Assembly: GCA_031552765.1 (NCBI GenBank)
Contig: JAVBME010000024.1
Span: forward strand, 1-53,353
Source: JAVBME01 sp031552765
Lineage (GTDB): Bacteria > Bacillota > Negativicutes > Acidaminococcales > JAISLQ01
Length of the DNA: 53,353 nt
Direction of reading: 5' to 3'
Positions 40,318-49,354 of this stretch are shown piece after piece. The first letter of the stretch is position 1. Each line of letters opens with the position of its first letter. The notes beneath the pieces were generated by a model. The model ran no database searches, was not told the origin of the DNA, and saw only the letters and a list, made by a program, of their open reading frames with translations. The position numbers were made by a program, and so were the translations under genes.

Positions 40318-41984
40318 ACGATTATCTGCGCTTGAAAAAGTCCAACTGCAAGAATTGCTACAAGTGCATACGCCATTGCCCGGTGAAGTCTATCCGCTTT
40401 GAGAGCGCACAGGCCAATATCGTGAGCGAAGAGTGCGTGCTGTGCGGGCATTGCTTTATCGCCTGCCCGCAGGAGGCCAAGGAGATACGCGACGACCTGC
40501 CGGCGGCCAAGGCGCTGTTAGCTTCCGGCGCGCCGGTCTATGCCAGTGTGGCCCCGTCGTTTGCGGCGGCCTACGCGCCGTTTACGGTCAGGTCGCTGGC
40601 CGGTGCGCTGGCGCGGCTGGGCTTTGCCGGGGCGGAAGAGACGGCTATCGGCGCGACGATGGTGAAAGAGCAGTACGACGAGCAGGTGCCGGGCCAGGAT
40701 ATCACGATATCTTCCTGCTGCCATTCGGTGAACCTTCTCATCCAGCGGCATTTCCCGCGCGCGTTGCCGTACTTGTCGCACATCATGTCGCCGATGCAGG
40801 CTCATGCCCTTGATATAAAGCGCCGCGCGCCGGGCGCGAAGGTGGTGTTCATCGGCCCTTGCATCGCAAAAAAGGCGGAGGCGGAGAGCTACCCGGGGAC
40901 GGTCGACTGCGCGCTGACGTTTGAGGAATTGACAGCTTGGCTTGAGGAGGAGAAGCTGGCGCTTTCTTATGAAGAAGACGTAAGGCTTGAAAGCCGAGCG
41001 CGCCTTTTCCCGACGGCGGGCGGCATTATCAAGACGATGCGGGCGGATGCGCTGGGCTATGACTATATAGCGGTGGACGGGATGGAAAACTGTATAAATA
41101 CTTTGAAAGACGTGATCGCGGGCAAGGTGGAAAAGTGCTTTATCGAGATCTCCGCCTGCGCCGGCAGCTGTATAAACGGCCCTGCGCTGGCCAAGCAAGA
41201 GGCGTCGGCCATCAGGGGGCGTGTGATCACCAGCCGCTACGCCGGGCCGGAGGATTTCGCGGTAGATAGTTACTCGGCTGAGGAACTGGCGAAAAAGTTC
41301 CCGCCGGCGGCGCGCCCTTTTAAAAAGGATGAGGAAGCGGCAGTGCGCGAGGTGCTAAAGAAGATAGGCAAGACGCTGCCGGAGCATGAGCTAAACTGCG
41401 GCGGCTGCGGTTATGACAGCTGCCGGGAGAAGGCGCTGGCGGTATTGTCCGGCAAGGCCAATCTCGAGATGTGCCTGCCGTTTTTGAACGAGCGGGCCAA
41501 GTCTTTTTCCGAACACATCATACAGAATACGCCGAACGCGATAATCGTGCTGAACAAGGATCTCGAGCTCCAGCAGATAAACAAGGCCGCGCGCGAGATG
41601 ATGGGGGTAGGCAGCCCGGCGGATTTTATCGGCGGGCCGGTGATACGCCTACTCGACCCGACGCCCTTTATCAAGGTCTGCCAGGACAGGAAAAACCGCC
41701 ACGAGAAGCGGGTATACCTGTCTGAATACCATAAGTACGTAGACCAGAGCGTTATTTACGATACCAACTACGATATCGTCATCTCGATCATGCGCGATGT
41801 GACGGCCGAGGTCAAGCAGCAAGAGAGCAAGGAGGCGCTGAGCAAGAAGACTATCGAGGTGGCGGACAAGGTCATAGAAAAGCAGATGCGCGCGGTGCAG
41901 GAGATCGCGTCGCTTCTCGGCGAAACGACGGCGGAGACCAAGGTCGCCCTGACGCGCCTGAAGGAGTCGCTGGGCGATGAATAA
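40314..41984 (+). CDS. [FeFe]-hydrogenase-like sensor: 2x4Fe-4S, H-cluster domain, Fe-S, PAS
   Basis: 556 residues. Two 4Fe-4S motifs come first (Cys12-15-18-22, Cys41-44-47-51). The H-cluster domain has SSCC (135-136), GPCIAKKAE (Cys183) and ACAGSC (Cys282, Cys286), so all four H-cluster ligands are present although surrounding motifs are degenerate (SCCHS for SCCPG). CGGCGYDSC then forms a further Fe-S motif, followed by a PAS domain (about 400-500) and a helical end. This is the layout of putatively sensory group C hydrogenases, and the next gene is a phosphatase, as in the phosphatase-linked subgroup. Likely senses H2 or redox state. Confidence 0.88.
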   Translation: MNDYLRLKKSNCKNCYKCIRHCPVKSIRFESAQANIVSEECVLCGHCFIACPQEAKEIRDDLPAAKALLASGAPVYASVAPSFAAAYAPFTVRSLAGALARLGFAGAEETAIGATMVKEQYDEQVPGQDITISSCCHSVNLLIQRHFPRALPYLSHIMSPMQAHALDIKRRAPGAKVVFIGPCIAKKAEAESYPGTVDCALTFEELTAWLEEEKLALSYEEDVRLESRARLFPTAGGIIKTMRADALGYDYIAVDGMENCINTLKDVIAGKVEKCFIEISACAGSCINGPALAKQEASAIRGRVITSRYAGPEDFAVDSYSAEELAKKFPPAARPFKKDEEAAVREVLKKIGKTLPEHELNCGGCGYDSCREKALAVLSGKANLEMCLPFLNERAKSFSEHIIQNTPNAIIVLNKDLELQQINKAAREMMGVGSPADFIGGPVIRLLDPTPFIKVCQDRKNRHEKRVYLSEYHKYVDQSVIYDTNYDIVISIMRDVTAEVKQQESKEALSKKTIEVADKVIEKQMRAVQEIASLLGETTAETKVALTRLKESLGDE

Positions 41985-43152
41985 CCTGACGACAGATATC
42001 GGCTATATTTCCCTTAATAAGTACGGCGAGGAGTTGTGCGGCGACCATGTGGAGATAACAGGCCACGGCGACGGCTCGGCCGTGATAGTGTTGGCCGACG
42101 GCCTGGGGAGCGGGGTCAAGGCGAACATCCTTTCCACGCTGACGGCCAAGATACTCTCGACTATGGTGGCCAACCGGCTGCCGGTGGAAGACTGCGTGCA
42201 TACGGTGGCCGCTACTTTGCCTATTTGCAAGGTGCGCGAGATCGCCTATTCGACTTTCAGCATTATCAGTATTACGGACAACCGGGAAGCGGAGATCATA
42301 CAGTATGACAACCCGCAGGTCATCCTGCTGCGCGGCGGCAGGAATTTTGATTACCCGCAGGAGCAAGAGGAGATCGGCGGCAAGCTGATTTACAAGGCGC
42401 GTATCGCTTTGGAGGAGGGCGACCTGTTTGTCGTTCTATCCGACGGGGCCATCCACGCCGGGGTGGGGATAACGCTTAATTTCGGCTGGCAGAGAGAAGA
42501 CATCATCCACTTTCTGGAGGGCTCTTACGACGCAGGGTGCAGCGCCCGCGCGGTGAGTACGCTGCTGGCCGGGCGCTGTAACGACCTTTACGGCGGCCAT
42601 CCGCGCGACGACACTACCGTGTGTACGCTCAAGATACGCCGGCGCAGCCCGGTCAATCTGATGATAGGCCCGCCGGTGGAGCGGGCGGACGAAGCGGAGA
42701 TGCTAGCGGGCTTTTTCGGGCGGCGGGGGCGGTATATCGTGTGCGGCGGCACTACCGCCAAGATCGCGGCGGCCTGGCTGGGCAAAAGGGTGGAGGTAGG
42801 CGCGCCGGTGTATGTCGACCCGGATATACCGCCGACCGCCAGGATAGAGGGGGTAGACCTGGTGACCGAAGGAGTGGTCACCATCAGCCGCGTGCTGGAA
42901 TACGCCAAAGACTGCCTGGGCGCGAACTCCCGGTATGAAGAGTGGCGCAAGAATACTGACGGGGCGTCGCTTATCGCCAGGATGCTCTTTGAAGAGGCGA
43001 CGGACGTAAACTTTTATATCGGCCGCGCGGCCAACCCGGCCCACCAGAACCCCGGGTTGCCGATAAACCTTAATATCAAGCTGCGGCTGGTGGCGGAACT
43101 GGCCGAGGCGTTGCGCAAAATGGGCAAAAAGGTGGAGGAAATAGAGTACTAA
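41977..43152 (+). CDS. SpoIIE/PP2C-type phosphatase, hydrogenase-sensor output
   Basis: 391 residues. The SpoIIE domain (about 1-225) has DHVEITGHGDGSAVIVLADG, GLGSGVKANI, LSDGAIHAG and HPRDDTTVCTLKI, the metal-binding aspartates of PP2C enzymes. Residues about 230-391 form a second domain I do not recognise (YIVCGGTTAKIAAAWLGKRV, then VTEGVVTISRVLEYAKDCLG). It overlaps the sensor gene by 8 bases. A plausible role is dephosphorylating an anti-sigma antagonist or a Ser/Thr-phosphorylated partner when the sensor sees H2. A Ser/Thr kinase gene lies 4 kb further on, but a link is guesswork. Confidence 0.87.
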   Translation: MNNLTTDIGYISLNKYGEELCGDHVEITGHGDGSAVIVLADGLGSGVKANILSTLTAKILSTMVANRLPVEDCVHTVAATLPICKVREIAYSTFSIISITDNREAEIIQYDNPQVILLRGGRNFDYPQEQEEIGGKLIYKARIALEEGDLFVVLSDGAIHAGVGITLNFGWQREDIIHFLEGSYDAGCSARAVSTLLAGRCNDLYGGHPRDDTTVCTLKIRRRSPVNLMIGPPVERADEAEMLAGFFGRRGRYIVCGGTTAKIAAAWLGKRVEVGAPVYVDPDIPPTARIEGVDLVTEGVVTISRVLEYAKDCLGANSRYEEWRKNTDGASLIARMLFEEATDVNFYIGRAANPAHQNPGLPINLNIKLRLVAELAEALRKMGKKVEEIEY

Positions 43153-43237
43153 GGTAAACGACGGGAAGGGAAAAACCTTTCCGGCGAAATCATTTCTAAA
43201 CGGCTACTCCATTTTTCAATGAAACGGAGTGAACAAG

Positions 43238-43598
43238 ATGCTTGCGATCTGAGAAGCCAGGGAGGTACTGGAAAGGGAACTGGAAGAGAAGGGCTTTTTC
43301 CTGCGAGCACGAGATATTTACCTGGGAGACGGGCGTTTTTGACGGGTTTGGCGACGGCTTGTTCACTTATTCGATAACTAGGGCGTTCTACGACGGCGAC
43401 AGCATACAGGCTGATTTGCGGTTCATCATATATTTTCCGCCGGACGCAGAGCTGGCCGTGCTTAAAGACTGCCTGCTCTCTTGCGACTTTGCCAGTTGCG
43501 GAGCGTTTTTCGCTGCCGTGGAGCAATGCGCGTCTTTTCTTTTTCCTGTGGCGCGGTCGCAACCGGTAAGGTACGATATTTTTTACGACGACTTGTGA
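43238..43598 (+). pseudogene. Decayed gene of unknown family (in-frame stop and frameshift)
   Basis: From an ATG at 43238 with CGGAGTG upstream the frame reads MLAI, TGA (43250-43252), then EAREVLERELEEKGFFLRAR and DIYLGDGRF. It then stops at a run of five T (43336-43340); one frame over it continues as DGFGDGLFTYSITRAFYDGD and on to 43598. The joined product would be about 120 residues of normal protein character. Two separate lesions make a sequencing error less likely than decay. Not recognised. It fills the gap between the sensor operon and the AT-rich island. Confidence 0.6.
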
Positions 43599-43686
43599 GT
43601 GTTGAAATTATACTAAAGTAATTATAGACATAAAGTACTAGTTTATAATTGCCATAAAATGTCACTTTTTTATTGGAATATATATT

Positions 43687-43715
43687 TTGGATAGTGTAAA
43701 ATAAAAGTATATAAG
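43687..43715 (+). promoter_or_regulatory. Promoter of the AT-rich three-gene operon
   Basis: TTGGAT (43687-43692), 17-base spacer, TATAAG (43710-43715), 20 bases before the first ATG, with AGGAG in between. Confidence 0.6.
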
Positions 43716-43735
43716 ATTAATATAGGAGAAACTTA

Positions 43736-44464
43736 ATGAAGCGTATTGCCATTTTTCAGAAAGATATTCCTGCAATAGGTTTGTTTACAAGAATTAATAC
43801 ACAGGGTGATGAATTCAGTCTTGTGCAACAATTTATTGATTATTATTGTGATGTTTTTATTCAAAACAATAAGAAAGATAATCTAGCTGTTTTTATTGAA
43901 CCACGGATTTCTTCGGGTTTTCCAGATATCATATTTGCATCATATTTACCTTCAATAATGAACAATTGGTCAGAGGCAAGAAAGAAACTGGACATAAATG
44001 ACTTAAAGGTTTTATCTCAAATTCTATTAACAAATGGAACAACAGGTATTAGATTATTATCTGATTTAAAGCTATCTGAAGGTCAACTTTTGATTTCACT
44101 CGAAAAATTGCTTGACGCAAAACTTATTCTATATTCATCAAAAATGCATTATTGGAAACCGCGTGAAATTCGGGATATTTTTAGCATAACTAAGCTAATT
44201 TCCGTTGAGGCAAAAATAAATAATGTGGGTCGTTTAATGCAACAATCTATAATAAATACATGGTTTGCATCACAATCATATGCATTAACTAAAACAGCAA
44301 ACCCGCAAAATGATACTATCAAGACATTTTCTGAATGTGGCATAGGGCTTTACTGCAAGAAAAGTAGTTTTCAAAAAATTCTTGAAGCTAAAAAACTTGC
44401 TTTACCATCTAGTTACTTATCTTTGCAGTTTAATGAATGGATCGGCAATAGTTTAGCAATATAA
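43736..44464 (+). CDS. PD-(D/E)xK nuclease-like protein with an internal winged helix
   Basis: 242 residues. Residues 51-70 (AVFIEPRISSGFPDIIFASY) give a candidate Glu55 and PD motif (Asp64); residues 155-160 (ISVEAK) give Glu158-x-Lys160. The helix after it (NNVGRLMQQSIINTWFASQS) is the usual one behind the catalytic lysine of PD-(D/E)xK nucleases. Between them, about residues 88-145 look like a winged helix (LKVLSQILLTNGTTGIRLLS), an uncommon insertion. Low GC sets it apart from flanking genes. First gene of a tight operon with a Ser/Thr kinase and a probable TIM-barrel protein. Likely a DNA-acting effector; function inferred only. Confidence 0.65.
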   Translation: MKRIAIFQKDIPAIGLFTRINTQGDEFSLVQQFIDYYCDVFIQNNKKDNLAVFIEPRISSGFPDIIFASYLPSIMNNWSEARKKLDINDLKVLSQILLTNGTTGIRLLSDLKLSEGQLLISLEKLLDAKLILYSSKMHYWKPREIRDIFSITKLISVEAKINNVGRLMQQSIINTWFASQSYALTKTANPQNDTIKTFSECGIGLYCKKSSFQKILEAKKLALPSSYLSLQFNEWIGNSLAI

Positions 44465-44480
44465 AAATGGAGAATATTTT

Positions 44481-45320
44481 ATGCAACCATTTAATGAGTT
44501 AAAGGCCTCTTTAAAAAACTGGAAAGTATTGGCACGAGGTGGACAAAAATTAGTTTATAGTGCTAAACACCAAAAATATGGCGATGTTGTTGTAAAATTA
44601 TATTTTAAGCTAGATGATCCACGTGCAATAAGAGAAATAGATATAGGACAAAGCTATGGGTTTGATTTTGTTCCTACTATTTACGAGAATGGATATGTAG
44701 ATTATGAAAAAGTAAAAACCTTATATGTAATAGAACAGAAAATTAATGGATATGATTTACGTAAATGGCTTGAACAAGGTAATCGTTTTAATCTTAAGAA
44801 AGCGGTAGTTTTTTTGGAGCAAAGTTTAAACTTCATTTGTCAAATTGAAAGCAAAGGAATAATTCACCGTGATATAAAACCTGAAAATATAATGTTAGCA
44901 GAAAATGACAGGATATTCTTTCTTGATTTTGGGATAGCCCGTATACTGGGCTTACCATCATTAACACAAACAGAAGCAGTATTAGGGCCACATACACCTG
45001 GTTATGCTGCCCCGGAGCAATTCAATAATTTAAAAAACAGCATTGATTCGCGTTCAGATCTTTTTTCAGTTGGTATAGTGACATATGAATGTTTAACAGG
45101 AGAAAATCCATTTCGTTCTGGAGCAAGAAGCGTTTTAGAAATTCTTCAAAATACAGAGACAATAACTCCTGTTGCTCATACTATTGATGGAGATACACAT
45201 CATCAGTTTATGGCGCTTCTAAGTTCATTGATGGGTAAATATCCTTCCAGACGTCCCAAAAATGCACGACAAGCATTAGATTGGTTAAATGCAGCAAAAC
45301 CAACGTTTGAGTATCGTTAG
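44481..45320 (+). CDS. Hanks-type Ser/Thr protein kinase (AT-rich operon)
   Basis: 279 residues, a kinase domain and little else. Visible are the Gly loop ARGGQKLVYSA (18-28), Lys39 in VVVKLY, HRDIKPEN (129-136), DFG (149-151), and GYAAPEQF with APE (177-179); all catalytic residues are in place. No membrane or sensor domain, so it should be a cytosolic kinase regulated by a partner. It lies 16 bases behind the nuclease-like gene and 17 before the third gene. Kinases in such operons often phosphorylate host or phage proteins on infection; that is analogy. Confidence 0.88.
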   Translation: MQPFNELKASLKNWKVLARGGQKLVYSAKHQKYGDVVVKLYFKLDDPRAIREIDIGQSYGFDFVPTIYENGYVDYEKVKTLYVIEQKINGYDLRKWLEQGNRFNLKKAVVFLEQSLNFICQIESKGIIHRDIKPENIMLAENDRIFFLDFGIARILGLPSLTQTEAVLGPHTPGYAAPEQFNNLKNSIDSRSDLFSVGIVTYECLTGENPFRSGARSVLEILQNTETITPVAHTIDGDTHHQFMALLSSLMGKYPSRRPKNARQALDWLNAAKPTFEYR

Positions 45321-45337
45321 GTTTCGGAGGAGCTATT

Positions 45338-46534
45338 ATGGATTTTTATATTCAAATGGGACATGGAATGATGTCAATGTGTGAAGAGTTATCATCTTAT
45401 TGGTCACATACTACGACTATTATAAGCCCTATTAATGTTAGACCCACACGAATAACCAGTTTTGCAAAATCTGTAGAAAAAGTCAATGGTAAACTTTTAT
45501 TCGACCCTCAACTTTATTTTCCACGAAAGTATCATAAAAATTTATCATTATATGATTATTGGCCTCAAGATGATATTACAAATGTTGAAGCAGGATTTTG
45601 TAATAATATAATATCTTCTCTTGCACAGATTAATAAAAGTATTAATTCAGAATTTTTTATATTACCATCTTCTATTGAAAAGGCAGTTAATGAAAGATGG
45701 AATGGAGTACAGAAGAAAATTATTGATACTGCAAAAAGATATGCTGATAATTCGAAATTATTGCATACAATTGCTTTAGATAGTGAAGTTCTTTTAAATG
45801 ATGTTAAAACAGAAAATATTATACAATATGTTGAAAAGTGGGATATAGAAGGTGTATATATTGTTTGTGAACATCCAGAAAAGTATTATCTTGTGGACAA
45901 ACCTTTGTGGCTTACTAACTTAATGTCTTTAGTTTCCGGCATAAAAAGGTTAGGGAAAAAAGTTATTGTTGGATATGCAAGTCATCAAATGCTGTGTTTA
46001 GCACTTGGAAAATGCGATGCTATTGCTTCTGGAAATTTTCTGAATGTTCGTTGGTTTAAACCAGAGCGTTTTGAAAGTAATGATGATGATGAGAAAATGC
46101 GTAAAGCAACATGGTATTACTGTCCACAAGCTTTATCCGAGTTTAAAATACCTTTTTTAGATATAGCTAAAAGACTAAATATATTACCAAGTCTGTCACC
46201 ACCCGAAAATATGGTTAGTCCATATAGCGAAATGCTCTTTGCGGCAGCGCTCCCCTCATCATCTGGTTATGGAGAGAGAGAGGCACATATACACTATTTA
46301 CACTGTTTACGAATGCAATGTCTGTTGGCTACAAGAGGTACTTATTCTGAAACAAAGGATTCGCATCTAATGGTTTTAGAAACAGCCGAGCAGTTATTAA
46401 AGGGATTGTCATCTAAAGGAATTCGTGGTCAAGATCGTGATTTCGGAGAAATAATAGATGTCAATAGAGCTGCAATTGCTGCACATAATTCAGAATACCA
46501 ATATACGCTTTCTAAAGAATGGAACGAGATGTAA
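45338..46534 (+). CDS. Probable TIM-barrel enzyme of unknown function (AT-rich operon)
   Basis: 398 residues. Strand-like segments recur at barrel spacing: TTIISPINV, GKLLFDPQLYF, SEFFILPSS, LLHTIALDSEVL, EGVYIVCEHPE, KKVIVGYASHQ, CDAIASGNF and TWYYCPQAL. Acidic and Cys/His residues lie at their ends, as in tRNA-guanine transglycosylase-like and related barrels. The N-terminus MDFYIQMGHGMMSMCEELSS is distinctive. I recall similar hypothetical proteins but cannot name a family. GGAGGAG precedes the ATG. The constant spacing in the operon suggests it acts with the kinase and nuclease. Confidence 0.6.
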   Translation: MDFYIQMGHGMMSMCEELSSYWSHTTTIISPINVRPTRITSFAKSVEKVNGKLLFDPQLYFPRKYHKNLSLYDYWPQDDITNVEAGFCNNIISSLAQINKSINSEFFILPSSIEKAVNERWNGVQKKIIDTAKRYADNSKLLHTIALDSEVLLNDVKTENIIQYVEKWDIEGVYIVCEHPEKYYLVDKPLWLTNLMSLVSGIKRLGKKVIVGYASHQMLCLALGKCDAIASGNFLNVRWFKPERFESNDDDEKMRKATWYYCPQALSEFKIPFLDIAKRLNILPSLSPPENMVSPYSEMLFAAALPSSSGYGEREAHIHYLHCLRMQCLLATRGTYSETKDSHLMVLETAEQLLKGLSSKGIRGQDRDFGEIIDVNRAAIAAHNSEYQYTLSKEWNEM

Positions 46535-46843
46535 GGATTTGGGCACGATATAATGCCCGCCGTCGGAGTTAAATACAAAAGATGCACTGTACACGCTGTG
46601 TACAGTGCATCTTTTGTATTTAGCCTGAGTTATTGCAAAATTTGCAACAACTGCCTGTTTGTCAAGTTCGCCTTCGGTAAAAATATTTTTTATATGGCGG
46701 GAAATAGTTGATTTATCACGCTGGAAAAGTTCGGCCATTTGGTCTAAGGAAAGCCAAACGGTTTGGTTTTCCATGTGAACGTCGATTTTTGTACTGCCGT
46801 CAGCAGAGCGGTAAATAATGATTTCAGAAGAGTTTTGGTTCAC
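46490..46843 (-). pseudogene. RhuM-family protein, 3' truncated
   Basis: From a GTG at 46843 the frame reads MNQNSSEIIIYRSADGSTKI, DVHMENQTVWLSLDQMAELF, RDKSTISRHIKNIFTEGELD, which is the N-terminal HTH-like part of RhuM proteins. Homology stops after KQAVVANFAITQA, where full-length members (about 330 residues) continue. The frame then crosses a 25-bp perfect inverted repeat and ends at 46490 inside the neighbouring gene. RhuM genes are common in pathogenicity and defence islands; this one is a relic at the island border. Confidence 0.72.
46570..46622. repeat. 25-bp perfect inverted repeat with three-base loop
   Basis: Arms 46570-46594 and 46598-46622 are perfect complements around GCT. Core ACAAAAgatGCACTgTACaC. 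It lies at the truncation point of the RhuM relic and just behind the AT-rich operon. It is related to the hairpin at 50488-50546. Confidence 0.8.
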
Positions 46844-46955
46844 GGCATTTTGCCCCCAGCCATTTTTTATTAAGTATAGCATATGCTGTAAGTGCGGGCA
46901 AAATCTCCGCATTTGACAGATTGCAGGATAAAATATTCAGTTCTTCAATGAGCGT

Positions 46956-48080
46956 TTAAAACGGCAGGTTTTCCTGTTCGGGGACGGTGTTTATTGTGGA
47001 CAGGCGGTGGTAGATGTTATCGCAGATGATTTGCTGTTTGGCGGCGGGCAGGGAGGAGAGCAGTTGATAAAAGTCGGCGACGGCTTGTGTTGTTATGTTT
47101 TTTTTGCGCCGGTATAAAAAGCCGCCGGCGATAAAGCACCTGATGAGGCGGGCGTTGCCGGGGAGATATTCTTCGAGGGCGGTGTCGCGCAGGAGCGAAG
47201 AGAGGCTGCTAAGGGTGACGGCCAGGTCGTCTATGGGGACGTATTTGCCGACATAGTGGATGATGTTGTCATGAAGGGCGTCCGCAAATAGGCGGTAGGC
47301 CCGTTTTTCTTCTGTGGTAAAGTTTATTGCGCCAAGGACGCCGGCGGCCAGGGCCAGGGAGACTTCGTGAAAAGAGGCGTAGCGTTCGGCCGGGTTGGGT
47401 TTGGCCATCTTTTCTACTATATGCTGGAAGGGAAAAGGTGTTTTCTGCTCATGGAGCAGGGTTTTGAACAGGCTGCCGGCGAAGTATACTTCGGTCTGAT
47501 GGGTGTAGTCCTGGTGAAGGCGTATTTCGCCCGGCAGTTCGGCGGCCGGCCAGTTGAGGAGTATGCTGTTTTTGCTTGTTTTGGGCCGGGTAAATTGCTT
47601 GCTGAAGCCAAAGTCGATGATTTTGGCGCGGCCATCGTGGTCGACGAGTATGTTGCCCGCTCGCACGTCCCGGTGCAGTATGCCGTTTTTCTCGAGGTGG
47701 GCGAAGGCGGCTATGGCGTCGGCGAAGACGTCTGCCCAGCCTTTGCCGCAGCTGCCGGGGCAAAAGCGGTCGATTGGCTGGCCGTCAATGTACTCCATTT
47801 GCAGGTAGCCGGTCTTGCTGGCCGGGTAGAGGTAGTGGTTGTAGACGCGCACGATGTTGGGATGGCTGAGGCCAAAGAGTATTTTTATTTCGTCGACGAA
47901 ACGCCGGTAAAAGTCGTCGGTGCGGCGGCTGTTTTTGGGTGAGTATTTTTTGAAGGCAAAAAGCGTGCCGGTGGTTTCATCGAGGAAAAGGTGCGCCTGG
48001 CCGGCGCCGCCTTGGCCCAGCGGCCTGATGTAGGTGAAGTTTTTTGTGGCGTCGAACTGGATGGCTTGGCCTGGTTTCAC
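46956..48080 (-). CDS. Ser/Thr protein kinase with C-terminal helical domain
   Basis: 374 residues. Kinase domain about 15-260: LGQGGAGQAHLFL, Lys44 (FAFKKY), Glu64, HRDVRAGNIL (His136-Arg-Asp138, Asn143) and DFG (156-158). The subdomain VIII region (LNWPAAELPGE) is unusual and lacks a clear APE. Residues about 265-374 are helical without known domain. No membrane segment. The GTG at 48080 is chosen for its GGGAGG site. Its codon use and GC match the host background, unlike the kinase at 44481. It is transcribed alone. Confidence 0.82.
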   Translation of the reverse strand: MKPGQAIQFDATKNFTYIRPLGQGGAGQAHLFLDETTGTLFAFKKYSPKNSRRTDDFYRRFVDEIKILFGLSHPNIVRVYNHYLYPASKTGYLQMEYIDGQPIDRFCPGSCGKGWADVFADAIAAFAHLEKNGILHRDVRAGNILVDHDGRAKIIDFGFSKQFTRPKTSKNSILLNWPAAELPGEIRLHQDYTHQTEVYFAGSLFKTLLHEQKTPFPFQHIVEKMAKPNPAERYASFHEVSLALAAGVLGAINFTTEEKRAYRLFADALHDNIIHYVGKYVPIDDLAVTLSSLSSLLRDTALEEYLPGNARLIRCFIAGGFLYRRKKNITTQAVADFYQLLSSLPAAKQQIICDNIYHRLSTINTVPEQENLPF

Positions 48081-48283
48081 AAGAATGCCTCCCAAAGTGA
48101 ATTTGCTGCCGCGCCGCTTGTGGCGGGTAATTATATTCTATCGCAAAAAGTTTTGCCTGTATATCAAAACATCTGTCTGTATAAGGAGGGTTTTGCAAAA
48201 GAGGGGAAAAGGGATTTTCTGGCGAATAACCTTTTAATATTAGCGCTATAGCTATCGGAATTTAACGTGAGAGAGGTGCTGTC

Positions 48284-49354
48284 GTGAAAAAAATCTTTGC
48301 GGTATTGCTGTTTTTGCTTGTTATAAGTGCAAATGCGCTGGCGGCCGAGCCTGTGACTGCCGAAGGGTGGCGTTTGCAAGGGATAGAGTTGCGTAATCAG
48401 GGCAAACTTGACCAATCTATAGATGCTTTTAATGCAGCTTTGAAAATTGACAGGAAATTCGTCAGGGCATATGTTGGCCGTGGCATAACCTACTGCGAGC
48501 AAGAACGCTATGAGAATGCTTTAGCCGATTTTAACAAAGCGATAGAGCTTGACCCTAAATATGCAAATGCCTATCAACAGCGCGGTATAGCCTGCTTTCA
48601 ACAAAAAAACTATGATAAAGCGCTGGCTGATTTTACTAAAACGATAGAATTATCTTCGGAACCTTTAATTGCGTACTATCTCCGTGGTTTGTCTTATCAG
48701 GGGCAAGCAGTATATGAAAAAGCTCTAGCTGATTTTAACAAAGCGATAGAAATCCGCCCCAGATATGCAGAAGTATACTATAACCGGGGACTGATCTATC
48801 AGCAACAGGGTCATTATGAAAAAGCTGTTGCTGATTACAGCAAAGCCATTGAGTTTAATATCAATTATGGTTATCTGCCTTATCTGTACAATAACCGAGG
48901 CCTGATATATCGAGAACAGGGAGAGTACGAAAAGGCTTTAGCCGACTTTACCGGTGCGATTGCAATAAATCCGCTTGCCGGTCTTGTTTACAACAACCGC
49001 GGTCTTGTCTATTACGATCAAGGTCTTTACGAAAAAGCTCTAGCCGATTTTAATAAAGCAATTGAAGCAGGCTCAAATAACAGCTTGTTCTACAATAACC
49101 GGGGCCTTACTTATTACAATCAGCGTATTTTTGATAAAGCCCTAGCTGATTTTAACAAAACGATAGAAATAAACCCCGGATATTCTTACGGCTACTACAA
49201 CCGCGGTAATGTTTATTATGAGAAAGGCCTGTATAAAGAAGCGTTGGCTGACTATAAAACCTTCTTGCAGCTTGGCTCGCCTGACAGCGCTTATATAGAA
49301 AAAGCGAAAGAGCAGGTCTCCAGGTGCGAAAAAGTACTGGCTGCCAGCAAATAA
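48284..49354 (+). CDS. Secreted TPR-repeat protein
   Basis: 356 residues: signal peptide (MKKIFAVLLFLLVISANALA) and about nine TPR units (for example YYNRGLIYQQQGHYEKAVAD then YSKAIEFN). It starts with GTG behind GAGAGAGG, about 200 bases from the divergent kinase gene. Same general design as the other TPR proteins here, but not a near copy. Likely an envelope scaffold. Confidence 0.83.
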   Translation: MKKIFAVLLFLLVISANALAAEPVTAEGWRLQGIELRNQGKLDQSIDAFNAALKIDRKFVRAYVGRGITYCEQERYENALADFNKAIELDPKYANAYQQRGIACFQQKNYDKALADFTKTIELSSEPLIAYYLRGLSYQGQAVYEKALADFNKAIEIRPRYAEVYYNRGLIYQQQGHYEKAVADYSKAIEFNINYGYLPYLYNNRGLIYREQGEYEKALADFTGAIAINPLAGLVYNNRGLVYYDQGLYEKALADFNKAIEAGSNNSLFYNNRGLTYYNQRIFDKALADFNKTIEINPGYSYGYYNRGNVYYEKGLYKEALADYKTFLQLGSPDSAYIEKAKEQVSRCEKVLAASK

